Shown: positions 37,001 to 43,189 of the stretch, piece by piece | Layout of the letters: every line of letters begins with the position of its first letter | Numbering within the stretch: position 1 is the first letter of the stretch | Origin: Nocardia terpenica | Lineage (GTDB): Bacteria > Actinomycetota > Actinomycetes > Mycobacteriales > Mycobacteriaceae | Assembly: GCF_013186535.1 (NCBI RefSeq) | Contig: NZ_JABMCZ010000002.1 | Location: forward strand, 248,001-312,000 | Direction: 5' to 3' | DNA: 64,000 bases | The notes under the pieces: generated by a model | What the model was told of the DNA's origin: nothing | Database searches by the model: none | What the model saw: only the letters and a program-made list of their open reading frames with translations | Position numbers and translations under genes: made by a program

Positions 37001-37599
37001 AGGCCGGTGTGGGTGACCACCACGCCCTTGGGCCTGCCGGTGGAGCCGGAGGTGTAGATGACGTAGGCCGGATGCTGCTCGGTGAGCGGCCGCACCCGGT
37101 CGGTATAGGAGATCGGATGCGAGGGCCGCGCCGCGATCCGGTCGCCGATCACCGGATCGTCGAGTTCCAGCCAGGAGGTGCCGGTGCCGAGCGCGCCGCG
37201 ATGCGCGGCGGTGGTCAGGCCCAGCACCGCGCCGGAGTCGGAGACGATGTGCGCGATCCGCTCGGGCGGGTAGGTCGGGTCCACCGGCACATAGGCCGCG
37301 CCGGTCTTGGCGATCGCCCACACCGACAGCACCGATTCGATGGATCGGGAAATGCCGACGCCGACCACGTCTCCCGCGCCGACGCCGCGCTCGATCAGCT
37401 CGCGCGCCAGGCGAGACGACGCCTCGTCGAGTTCGCGATAGGTGAGTTCACGCGCGTCGGCCGGGTCACCGGTCGGATTGAACCGGATCGCCACCGAGTC
37501 GGCCGCGGACTCCACCGCGGCAGTGAGCAGCTGTCCGAAGAGCGGGCTACCCGACCGGCGGCGACGACTTCCACGAGCGGATCGGCGGGCAGTATCCAT
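30244..37599 (-). CDS. Two-module non-ribosomal peptide synthetase ending in C plus a vestigial A domain
   Basis: About 2451 residues. I chose the ATG at 37599 because AGAGGTGA lies 10 nt upstream; the frame extends to an ATG at 37677 but without such a site. Domains by approximate residue from the longer start: A1 45-560, T1 (LGGNS ~603), C 667-1090 (HHITGDG ~787), A2 1130-1630, T2 (RGGNS ~1678), C 1741-2170 (HHIAGDG ~1863), A-like remnant ~2197-2477. Pocket codes: A1 DVLLVAGILK (unassigned), A2 DFWNVGMVHK (threonine signature). It has no thioesterase and no final carrier, so its dipeptide must be passed on. The terminal C domain could condense it onto the carrier of either downstream A-T start. 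It is the first gene of the three in the direction of transcription, 176-185 nt ahead of the next. The spacer upstream of its start is full of repeats. Confidence 0.93.
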   Translation of the reverse strand: MDTARRSARGSRRRRSGSPLFGQLLTAAVESAADSVAIRFNPTGDPADARELTYRELDEASSRLARELIERGVGAGDVVGVGISRSIESVLSVWAIAKTGAAYVPVDPTYPPERIAHIVSDSGAVLGLTTAAHRGALGTGTSWLELDDPVIGDRIAARPSHPISYTDRVRPLTEQHPAYVIYTSGSTGRPKGVVVTHTGLGALVVAEREHYGVGEDSRVLHVCSPNFDVSVLELLLTFSSGATLVVSPPQVFGGFELADLLRRERVSHMLITPGALESVDPTGLDDLEAVVVAGDKFGPELVGRWAREDRLFYNGYGPTEATILATSSAPISAGDPVTIGTPVAGVGAFVLDSRLRPVPAGVIGELYLSGPALAQGYLGRPGLTSERFVASPFGEVAGGSGGGARLYRTGDLVRRNESDGSIEYLGRSDFQVKIRGFRIELGEIDNALTAHPDIDYAATIGRTLPSGATALVAYVLPRPGTTTDTGDLAAFLGESLPAYMIPAAFVVLDEIPLTPVGKLDRARLPEPTFAAREFRAPSTPVEEIVAEVFAALLVPGTDDNPGRVGADDDFFELGGNSLLAAQAAARIGSALGLRVPVQLLFEASTVAMLAERVERHAGSASGQQLRPMPRPERIPLSYAQQRMWFLNRFDPASAVNNIPVAVRLTGRLDLDALRAAVRDLVERHEVLRTIYPDLDGEGYQLVLSASDERALQEIPVIDAAESEIAALVAETVVGGFDVTAAPPVRLRVIRLGETEHVLVCVVHHITGDGFSMGPLTRDLMTAYLDRMRGGQPEWAPLAVQYADYALWQRETLGAEDDPESVLAQQISFWREQLAGLPEQLDLPADNPRPAVASAQGATVAFEIDSGVHAALNRLAHGHNSTLFMVVHAALAVLLARLSGTRDIAIGTPVAGRGEAELDDLIGMFVNTLVLRTDIDPAATFDELLREVRATDVAAFGHADVPFERLVELLDPVRSASRHPLFQVMLTFQNLAQTHLELPGLAVSGVDLTVPLAKFDLQLAMVERIDEHGVPQGVSAAFSYATDLFDEATVADFADRFRRILRAVAADSGAVVGDLDVLAPGERELVLHEWNSPGAPVPPVTLVDLVAAQAGRRPDAVAVRFGDSALTFGELQRRANRVARALIAHGAGPEKLVAVAVPRTEELPVALLAVLVAGAGYLPIDTAYPAQRLEFMLGDAAPACVLTTTELRDQLPENTLPVVLLEETGGWADTTVTDADRAVPLRPHNLAYVIYTSGSTGVPKGVGVSHRNVLELFANTQLLFEFDETDVWTMFHSFAFDFSVWELWCALANGGAVVVVDHLTSRSPELFRELLIRDQVTVLNQTPSAFYQLAEADRAAQATDAGKFALRYVVFGGEALDLRQLQRWYERHASDAPQLVNMYGITETTVHVSFLALDERLVETPASVIGRALPGLETYVLDDRVHPAPVGVAGEMYVAGAQLSRGYLGRPGLTATRFVANPFGAPGSRMYRSGDVGRWAGFGGEANLEYAGRSDQQVQLRGFRIELGEIEAALLQCAGVSQAVVLVRADEHAGDRLVGYVVAESDSELDGVALRARVGEFLTGYMVPDAVVVLDALPLTPNGKLDRKALPAPEFVSTTVFRAPRTPIEQAVADVFGGLLGAGEVGLDDDFFARGGNSLLATRAVARINEALDANVAVRELFEASTVAALAARIVPGAAAGAVRPRLQPAPRGGRVPLSLAQQRMWVINQLDPESPSYNIPLAIRLTGALDVPALRRAVTDVLERHEVLRTRYPASGPGGLPYQEILSASEALPGGLPVETTTDPIGRITALMSTGFDVTQQVPVRALLLDGGEDYLLALVVHHIAGDGASMAPLARDLVTAYVARTEGNEPGWAPLEVQYADFAVWQRTAIGTDEDESSVAARQLTFWREQLAGLSATAPVPLDHPRPAAPSMRGESVGFLVPAAVHEGLMRIARDHNSSLFMVVHAALAALLARQSGTADIAIGTPIAGRGERALDDLVGMFVNTLALRTGVSTSDTFDALVEKARETDLSAFANSDIPFERVAEVVAPGRSGAQSLFQVVLSFQNTEQPTLELPGLTMSALDTESVAAKFDLQVTVEPRHDLDGSPADLVTVFTYAADLFDESTVRALGRRFERILTAVAADPQVLIGAIDLLDGQEQPRAETEAAQTTETTSTIGTALPQALAAAVEDDPDGPALAFGEDAVSYQELDARSSRLARVLIGRGCGPGVGVAIRLERGIDAAVAVWAVLKAGAAVVPMPENASLPAGLEVKMGLAVTATRTHAEPAGIDWLVLDDAGVVAEVARESARPVTYANRTRALRGVDPAYVTVATTLGYDALAAAVDRVRSRTELTFESRSYRQGPADAPAALLEVVATGAAGASLVLPEAPTTEALADEWVTHLFTDRAGLDRLDPEPLEDLRAVVLDSGPAPESGFGAAEAVVIVDETLLRDSRLL

Positions 37600-38056
37600 T
37601 CGAGTGCATTCACCTCTCGCGTCCAGCAGTTCCGCACGCCCGAACACGGTTCGGCCCCCCGCGCACGGTCCGAGCAATCATATAGGTGTCCCCCACCCGG
37701 CCGTCACCGCCCGAGCTCCCTGTACTCATCGGTAGAAGGGTGCCCCCATGTTGCGCCTTTCCCCGAATCCAGTGAGGCGGGTCACAAGTCCCGGCCAAAA
37801 GCACGCCGGGAACAAGAAAGCCGCACACCTGGGAGGAGCACGCCGGGAACAAGGAAGCCGCGCACCTGGGAGGAGCACGCCGGGAACATGGAAGCCGCAC
37901 ACCAGGAAGAAGGAAGACGCACGCCGAGGAGAAGGAAGCCGAACACCCGGAACGCGGAAGACGCACGCCAGCGAGAAGAAGGAGAAGGACACCAGGACAA
38001 CGAAGACGCCGCACCCCTGTTCCTCGCGCCGTCCGCCCAACGGGCGGCGCGAGGAC
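37600..38056. repeat. Spacer with hairpin-headed tandem array and terminal palindrome
   Basis: This 457-nt stretch separates the regulator at 38057 from the synthetase start. A head hairpin CCCGGC-cAAAAGCAc-GCCGGG (about 37789-37810) is followed by 37-nt units beginning AGCACGCCGGGAACA; two are nearly complete and the rest decays into purine-rich repeats up to about 38000. 38021-38055 is a 35-nt palindrome whose reverse complement matches 33 of 35 bases of 9249-9283. It ends two bases from the regulator's stop codon. The part nearest the synthetase (37600-37780) should hold its promoter, but I see no clear -35/-10 pair. Confidence 0.75.
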
Positions 38057-39034
38057 CTACAACCACCCCCGCCGAATAGCCTGCACCCCCGCCTGGAAAC
38101 GCGTGCTCGCGCCGAGGCGTTCGAGGAGGCTGGCGGTGCGGCGGACTACCGTGCGGCGGGACATGCCGAGGCGGCGGGCGATGGTGTCGTCGGTGGCGCC
38201 GAGGCCCATGAGGGTGAGGATGGCGCGGTCGCGTTCGTCGAGGGGCTCGCCGGGGTTGACCGAGATGGGTGCGGCCAGCGACCAGAGCACGTCGAAGGTG
38301 CGGGTGAGCGTGTCCAGCAGCGGGGAGGGGCCGATGCGCAGGCCCATCGGATCGCCGCGCCGCTCGTCGTGGTGCAGCATCAGACTGGCCCGTTCGCCGT
38401 CGACGATGAGCACCTTCAGCGGCGGGTCGGGCAGCGTGCGGGCCAGCGCGCCAGCGGCATTGGTGGCCAGGGCGTAGCGCAACCGGTCCGGATCCTGATA
38501 AATGGTGTCCTGATACAGCGTCTGATAGCGCACGCCCGACTCGATGCGCGCCGACTTCAGCTCGAACAGCCGCTCGGCCCGCTCGGCGTCGACCACGTAG
38601 GGCCCGCGCTCGATCAGCCGCACGGTATTGCGCGCGGTCCGCTGCAGGTCCTCGAATTCGGCGACCAGCTCCCGGGTTTCGTACATCGGCACCAGGGTGC
38701 CGTCACCGCGGGGCGAGCGCCGCACCGAGCGGAACGTCTCGCCGAGCTGCGCGGCGGCGGCGTGCATGCGCGCGGTCTCGGCCTGGCGACGCCGGGATTC
38801 GGCCTCCGACAACGCCTCCGGGGCATGCGCGTCCCAGACGATCGCGCCGTCGATCTCGAGCCGGACCGCGGCCTGTAACTCGCACAGCGTCTCCAGCACG
38901 GCCTCGGTGACCTCGACCGGACAATTCAGGGCCGCCGAGAGCTCGGCGACACCGGAGCGTGGATGTTGCACCAGGACCGCGTACATGCGTCCGTGCAGAG
39001 AATCGGAATCGAACAGTTCGTGCAAACCCGTCAC
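38057..39034 (-). CDS. LuxR-type transcriptional regulator with C-terminal helix-turn-helix
   Basis: 325 residues from a GTG at 39034, preceded by GGGGGGTGG. This start is preferred to the upstream ATG at 39106, which would overlap the peptidase gene. The N-terminus has a winged-helix-like segment (MYAVLVQHPRSGVAELSAALN), as in TrmB-like regulators. A helical stretch and a sensor-like middle follow. The C-terminus (~260-325) is a LuxR-type DNA-binding domain: LDERDRAILTLMGLGATDD, then IARRLGMSRRTVVRRT and LLERLGASTRFQAG. Its closest neighbour is the synthetase operon on the same strand, so it is a candidate pathway regulator. No ligand can be inferred. Confidence 0.8.
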   Translation of the reverse strand: MTGLHELFDSDSLHGRMYAVLVQHPRSGVAELSAALNCPVEVTEAVLETLCELQAAVRLEIDGAIVWDAHAPEALSEAESRRRQAETARMHAAAAQLGETFRSVRRSPRGDGTLVPMYETRELVAEFEDLQRTARNTVRLIERGPYVVDAERAERLFELKSARIESGVRYQTLYQDTIYQDPDRLRYALATNAAGALARTLPDPPLKVLIVDGERASLMLHHDERRGDPMGLRIGPSPLLDTLTRTFDVLWSLAAPISVNPGEPLDERDRAILTLMGLGATDDTIARRLGMSRRTVVRRTASLLERLGASTRFQAGVQAIRRGWL

Positions 39035-39090
39035 ACCACCACCCCCCAGCACCACCGGGCGCACCCGCGCCCGGCTCCCGGCCCCCGACG

Positions 39091-39942
39091 TTACTGCGGG
39101 CCCCACTGCTGCTGGGAGAGAACGACGCCCTTACTCGCCATATAGGGGGCCGGATCCATCTTGTGGCCGTTGGGATCCCAGATCTCCATGTGCAGGTGCG
39201 GACCGGTGGAATCGCCGCGGTTACCGACGGTGGCGATGACATCGCCCGCGTTCACCCGCGCGCCCTCGTGCACCAGGATGTCGTTGACGTGGCCGTAGAC
39301 GGCGGTGGTGCCGTCGTCGTTGCGCACCCGCACCCACAGCCCGAAACCGGACGCGGGCCCGGCCTGGATGACCGTGCCGTTCTCCACTGAATGAATGGGC
39401 GCGCCGATGGGATCGGCGAAGTCGACACCGTAATGGAAAGCGCCCCAGCGGGACCCGAATCCGGAGGTCACCACGCCGTCGACCGGGCGGACCGCCGCGG
39501 GCGGCGGCGTGGCCTGCTGCTGCAGGCCCTTGATGACCTGCTCGGCCTGGGCCAGCGGACCGGCGACCTCCGGCGGCAGGTTCTGCAGCCCGAACGGCGC
39601 GGGCGCCGACGCGGCGATGGGCGCGGCCTGCGGTGCGGGAGCGGGGTTTTCGGCGGGCGCGGGGGCGGGCTGCTCGGCCTCGCTCTTCTCCACCGCGACC
39701 GGGCGCAGCTGCGCGGTATCGGGACCGTTGTCGCCGTGGCCGAGCGGCAACAGTGGTGCGGCATTGGCGATCTGGGCCGCGGTGCCGATCAGCGCGCCGG
39801 TGGCGACCGCCGCGCTCGCGGCCAGGCGCACTCGGTCGCCGGTGCACGGCTGGGCCCGATGCCGGGTCGCACGGCCGGCAACACCTTCACCGAGCAGGTC
39901 CTTCACAGATATGGAACTCGAGGTTTCACGGTGCTGCGGCAA
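39091..39942 (-). CDS. Secreted M23-family (LytM-type) metallopeptidase
   Basis: 283 residues from a TTG start with AGGA about 8 nt upstream. An N-terminal basic segment is followed by a hydrophobic stretch (AASAAVATGALIGTAAQIANA), consistent with export. A Pro/Ala-rich linker leads to the M23 domain. Metal-binding motifs are HYGVDF and GPHLHMEIW (HxH), with the YGH motif in between, so the site looks complete. Family members cut peptide cross-links in peptidoglycan or recruit other hydrolases at the cell wall. The gene is divergent from the flavoprotein at 40131 and lies upstream of the LuxR-type regulator with a 56-nt gap. Confidence 0.88.
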   Translation of the reverse strand: MPQHRETSSSISVKDLLGEGVAGRATRHRAQPCTGDRVRLAASAAVATGALIGTAAQIANAAPLLPLGHGDNGPDTAQLRPVAVEKSEAEQPAPAPAENPAPAPQAAPIAASAPAPFGLQNLPPEVAGPLAQAEQVIKGLQQQATPPPAAVRPVDGVVTSGFGSRWGAFHYGVDFADPIGAPIHSVENGTVIQAGPASGFGLWVRVRNDDGTTAVYGHVNDILVHEGARVNAGDVIATVGNRGDSTGPHLHMEIWDPNGHKMDPAPYMASKGVVLSQQQWGPQ

Positions 39943-39996
39943 GGGTCGTCCTAGCGTCGATCAACTTGTGGGCGGCTGCCGGGGAAACCTTCAATT

Positions 39997-40024
39997 AGGT
40001 AACGATTCGGCAACTGCTGTGACG
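39997..40024 (-). promoter_or_regulatory. Candidate operator upstream of the M23 peptidase gene
   Basis: On the minus strand CGTCACAG and CGTTACCT form an imperfect direct repeat about two helical turns apart, 55-80 nt before the peptidase start. GTCACA-like pairs are known for the MtrA cell-wall regulator in mycobacteria, which controls peptidase genes. The match here is partial, and the assignment is inference. Confidence 0.22.
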
Positions 40025-40130
40025 AAAACAGTACTCCGTCGTGATCTTTTCGCAACCTTCTCCGGAGAAAGGCCAGCTGGAGAGCGGGGTCACACGGACA
40101 TCCCGGTGTGACCTGAGCGAGACTGGAAGG

Positions 40131-41174
40131 GTGATCCTCGACGACTTGCGGACCCCCATCGTGCTGGCGCCGATGGCCGGCGGTCCCTCCACCCCCGAGC
40201 TCACCGCGGCCGTGTCGGACGCGGGCGGGCTCGGCTTCCTCGCGGCCGGATATCTGAAGGCCGACGCCCTCGGCGAGCGGATCGCCCGCACCCGGGAGCT
40301 GACCTCCGCGCCGTTCGGCGTGAACCTCTTCGCCCCGGGCGCGCCGACCCCGCCGGAGCATTTCGCCGACTACCTGGCCGAGGTGGAGCGCGAATTCCCG
40401 CTCGGCACCGCGCGATTCGACGATGACGACTGGGCGGCCAAGCTGGCGCTGCTGACCGACTCGCCGGTGGCGGTGGTGTCGGTGACCTTCGGCTGTCCGT
40501 CCGCCGACGAGGTGGCGCGCCTGCACGCCGCGGGCTCGGAGGTATGGGTGACGGTCACCTCGGTGGGCGAGGCGCGCATCGCGGCCGAGGCGGGCGCGGA
40601 TGTGCTGGTGGCCCAGGGCGCGGAGGCCGGTGGGCACCGGGGCACCTTCATCGACCGGCCGGAGGACGACGCCGCCGACCCGCTGACCACCCTGGCGCTG
40701 CTGCAGTTGCTCACCGCCGCCACGGACCGCCCGGTGGTGGCCGCGGGCGGAATCGCCACGGGCGCAGCCATTGCCGCCGTGCTCGCCGCCGGAGCCGCTG
40801 CGGCGCAACTCGGTACGGCCTTCCTGCGCTGCGCCGAGGCCGGCACCGCGGCCGTGCACCGCGACGCCCTGCCCATCGACGTCCCGACCATGCTGACGCG
40901 CGCCTTCAGCGGGCGCCGGGCGCGCGGGCTGCGTAACCGATTCATCCTCGACCATCCCGACGCCCCGGCCGCCTACCCCGAAATCCATTACGCCACCAGC
41001 CCGTTGCGGGCGGCCGCGCGCGCGGAGGGCAACCCGGACGCGGTGAACCTGTGGGCCGGTCAAGCCCACGTCCTGGCCACCGAGCTACCGGCGGGCGAGC
41101 TGGTCCGGATCTTGTCCGCCGACACGAAATCCGCTCTGAAGCTGGCGGTTTCGCGCAGAATCCAGGATTGTTGA
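40131..41174 (+). CDS. Nitronate monooxygenase-like FMN protein
   Basis: 347 residues from a GTG at 40131, directly preceded by GGAAGG; an upstream in-frame ATG at 40041 lacks homology-like sequence. The TIM-barrel signature of the 2-nitropropane dioxygenase family is visible: PIVLAPMAGGPSTPELTAAV at the N-terminus, GFLAAGYL, VLVAQGAEAGGHRG (FMN phosphate and catalytic His region) and VVAAGGIATG, then AAAAQLGTAFLRC. Members oxidise nitronates with FMN and oxygen, but many homologues have other or unknown roles. Substrate cannot be deduced. It stands alone, divergent from the peptidase gene. Confidence 0.85.
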   Translation: MILDDLRTPIVLAPMAGGPSTPELTAAVSDAGGLGFLAAGYLKADALGERIARTRELTSAPFGVNLFAPGAPTPPEHFADYLAEVEREFPLGTARFDDDDWAAKLALLTDSPVAVVSVTFGCPSADEVARLHAAGSEVWVTVTSVGEARIAAEAGADVLVAQGAEAGGHRGTFIDRPEDDAADPLTTLALLQLLTAATDRPVVAAGGIATGAAIAAVLAAGAAAAQLGTAFLRCAEAGTAAVHRDALPIDVPTMLTRAFSGRRARGLRNRFILDHPDAPAAYPEIHYATSPLRAAARAEGNPDAVNLWAGQAHVLATELPAGELVRILSADTKSALKLAVSRRIQDC

Positions 41175-41194
41175 CAACGATTTTCGGTTAGAAT
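41171..41194 (+). promoter_or_regulatory. Possible promoter of the SCO5389-family gene
   Basis: TTGACA (41171-41176, overlapping the previous stop codon) and TAGAAT (41189-41194) lie 40-60 nt before the start. The spacing of 12 is too short for a standard sigma-70 promoter, so only the TAGAAT element may be real. Confidence 0.25.
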
Positions 41195-41231
41195 CATGTG
41201 ACATCATCCGCCATCCGTAGAGGAGAGCGTC

Positions 41232-41624
41232 ATGTCACTGGATGTCCCAACCGCACTGCTAGAGCGCGCCGAACGCGGTGAGGTCAGCGACGACGATTTC
41301 GTCGAGTGCGTTCGCAACTCACTGCCGTACGCCTACGAGGTGGTCAGCCGGGTGGCAGCCGATCTGCGCTCCGGCACAGCCGAGTTCGCGGACAACCAGG
41401 TGGCCCCGCCCGACGAGGTGGCCCGCGGCCAACTGCTGCGCGCCATGGCGTCCGACGCCATTCGCGGTGGCCTGGAACGGCATTTCGGCATCAAACTCGC
41501 CTTCCAGAACTGCCACCGAGTGGCCGCGTTCCCCCTGTCGTCCGTAGGCAACGACACCTACACCACCTTCATCTCCACCCGCGCCCAACTCCTCAACCAG
41601 AGCCCCGAACTCCGCAACTGCTGA
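41232..41624 (+). CDS. Conserved SCO5389-family protein of unknown function
   Basis: 130 residues; ATG start with GAGGAGAG 5-7 nt upstream, a strong site. I recognise the family from actinobacteria by MSLDVP..LLERAERGEV, the PPDEVARGQLLRA segment, the SDAIRGGLERHFG helix and the closing STRAQLLNQSPE. No catalytic motif or membrane segment is apparent, and it looks like a small soluble mostly helical protein. The role is unknown. The neighbours (flavoprotein upstream, repeat spacer and methyltransferase downstream) do not suggest a pathway. Confidence 0.85.
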   Translation: MSLDVPTALLERAERGEVSDDDFVECVRNSLPYAYEVVSRVAADLRSGTAEFADNQVAPPDEVARGQLLRAMASDAIRGGLERHFGIKLAFQNCHRVAAFPLSSVGNDTYTTFISTRAQLLNQSPELRNC

Positions 41625-42076
41625 CGCACCCCCGGCGCAAGCGCCCACCCTGCCGCTTGCGCCGACCCGCGCCCGGGGATGCGCATCCCGGCCAACCCGT
41701 ACCGTCGGCATGCTCCTACACCAATGTCGACGCGCGCCACCCCTCCGTACGAGGCACACTCGCTCGCCATCTCTGCGTGCGCCCACTGCTCTCCTTGGCG
41801 CACACTCGCTCTCCGTCCCGGAGCCCCACCGGCCGCCTCGATGCGCGACCGCTCGCCGCCCAGCGCGCACCCACTGATCACCCCGGCGCACCTACTGGCC
41901 ATGACCAGCGTGCTACACGTCGTTTCAGCGCGTCACAGCCGATCATTTCGGCCGCCCATCAGCCACCCCGGCGCCCTCTACTGATCGTCCTGGCGCACCT
42001 CACTGAACACCCCGGCGCGCCCCACTGAACACCCGGGCGCGCCCCACTCGTCACCCCGGCATGCTTTTCGCCGGGG
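41625..42076. repeat. Spacer between convergent genes with hairpin-headed 22-nt tandem array
   Basis: No gene is evident in these 452 nt. Near the right end, CCCCGGC-gAAAAGCAt-GCCGGGG (read on the minus strand, about 42052-42075) heads an array of 22-nt units containing CACCCCGGCGCGCC (41985-42050). Older decayed units extend leftward. The hairpin lies directly after the methyltransferase stop codon and could serve as its terminator. Confidence 0.65.
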
Positions 42077-42916
42077 TCAGGGTTTGCGGCCGATGCCTGC
42101 CCAGTACCAGGCGGCTTCGGGGTCGGGGTGGCCGCCGCCGATGACGAGTTCGCCGTAGTCGGGGTGCCAGCTGAGGACCGGGACTACGCCGGGGTCCACG
42201 AGGGTGGTTCCGGCGAACAGCTTTTCGGTGCCGGCGCGGTCGCGCGCGCAGAAGAAGATGTTGGCTCGGGCGGCGGCCGCGACCACCTGGGACATGGCGT
42301 GCGGGTCGAATTCCGCGCCGGGATGGGTGATCGCGAGGCAGCTCCGGGACGGCATCGCGGCGAGTAGGCGGCGCACGATCCCGTGCAACTGCTCGTCGTC
42401 GCGGAAGTACATGAGGACCGAGACCATCATCAACGCGATCGGCCGGTCGAAGTCCAGGGTGTCGGCGAGGGTCGGAGAGTCGATGATCGAGTCCGGATCG
42501 GCCAGGTCGGCGTGGATGAACGCGGTACGGCCCTCGGGCGTGCTGCCCATCAGCGCGCGAGCGTGCGCCAGCACGATCGGATCCTTGTCGACATAGACGA
42601 CCCGCGCGGTGGGGTCGGCGTCCTGCGCGACCTCGTGCGTGTTGTTCGCCGTCGGGATACCGGTCCCGATATCCAGGAACTGGGTGACGCCGAGCTCCTG
42701 AACGATGAAGCGGACCGCGCGACCCAGGAATGCCCGATTCGCCCGGGCCATGGTCCGGATGCCGGGAACGTGGGCGGCGACCTCGTCGCCGAGCGCGCGG
42801 TCGGCCGGATAGTTGTCCCGTCCGCCGAGCCAGTAGTCATAGACCCGCGCTTCGTGTGGCACGGTGACATCAATGGTGGTCGGCAAGGACGAAGCGGCAC
42901 GGCCGCGATCCGACAT
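42077..42916 (-). CDS. SAM-dependent methyltransferase of the PF04672 (DUF574) type
   Basis: 279 residues; ATG at 42916 with GAGAGGG about 8 nt upstream. Family signs are PHEARVYDYWLGGRDNYPADR near the N-terminus, FLDIGTGIPT (SAM motif I), VVYVDKDPIVLAHARAL (acidic motif II) and FDRPIALMMVSVLMYF. This group is expanded in actinomycetes; substrates are mostly unknown. The gene stands alone, and the 273-nt gap upstream (42917-43189) is relatively AT-rich with nothing I can name. Confidence 0.88.
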   Translation of the reverse strand: MSDRGRAASSLPTTIDVTVPHEARVYDYWLGGRDNYPADRALGDEVAAHVPGIRTMARANRAFLGRAVRFIVQELGVTQFLDIGTGIPTANNTHEVAQDADPTARVVYVDKDPIVLAHARALMGSTPEGRTAFIHADLADPDSIIDSPTLADTLDFDRPIALMMVSVLMYFRDDEQLHGIVRRLLAAMPSRSCLAITHPGAEFDPHAMSQVVAAAARANIFFCARDRAGTEKLFAGTTLVDPGVVPVLSWHPDYGELVIGGGHPDPEAAWYWAGIGRKP

Positions 42917-43189
42917 GGTGCATCCCTCTCTACGGTAGTCGCGCAAAGAACCCGAATCCGTACGCCACCACCGAGCCGCCCGCTCACGGCGACGCTCTCC
43001 GAACTACCCCCACAGCATATTCCAGCGATCCTTCGGCACGCGCAGAATCGACGCTCCAACAATCCCGATTTTCTTTGGGAAAACCTTGCAGTCAGCACGT
43101 GCGAAAGCCGGTCACCGGAAGTTTTCTGCATATTCCTTCCGGTTGGGATATTTCCGCCAAATCCCGCTGTGCGCAGCGGCGTTGACCGC

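Noticed and set aside
142..37599. An MbtH-like protein gene or a transporter expected with the synthetases
   Set aside because: I looked in the gaps and flanks for the short MbtH pattern and for membrane-rich frames and found none. They may lie to the left of position 1.
37748..38878. Open frames through the spacer upstream of the two-module synthetase
   Set aside because: Their sequences are translations of the tandem array (Lys/Arg/Pro-rich repeats) and of antisense to the LuxR-type gene.
39943..40130. A c-di-AMP (ydaO-type) riboswitch upstream of the M23 peptidase
   Set aside because: Such elements precede cell-wall hydrolase genes in actinobacteria. This leader is short and lacks the conserved GGGGAACCC-type core, so only a weak operator candidate was listed.
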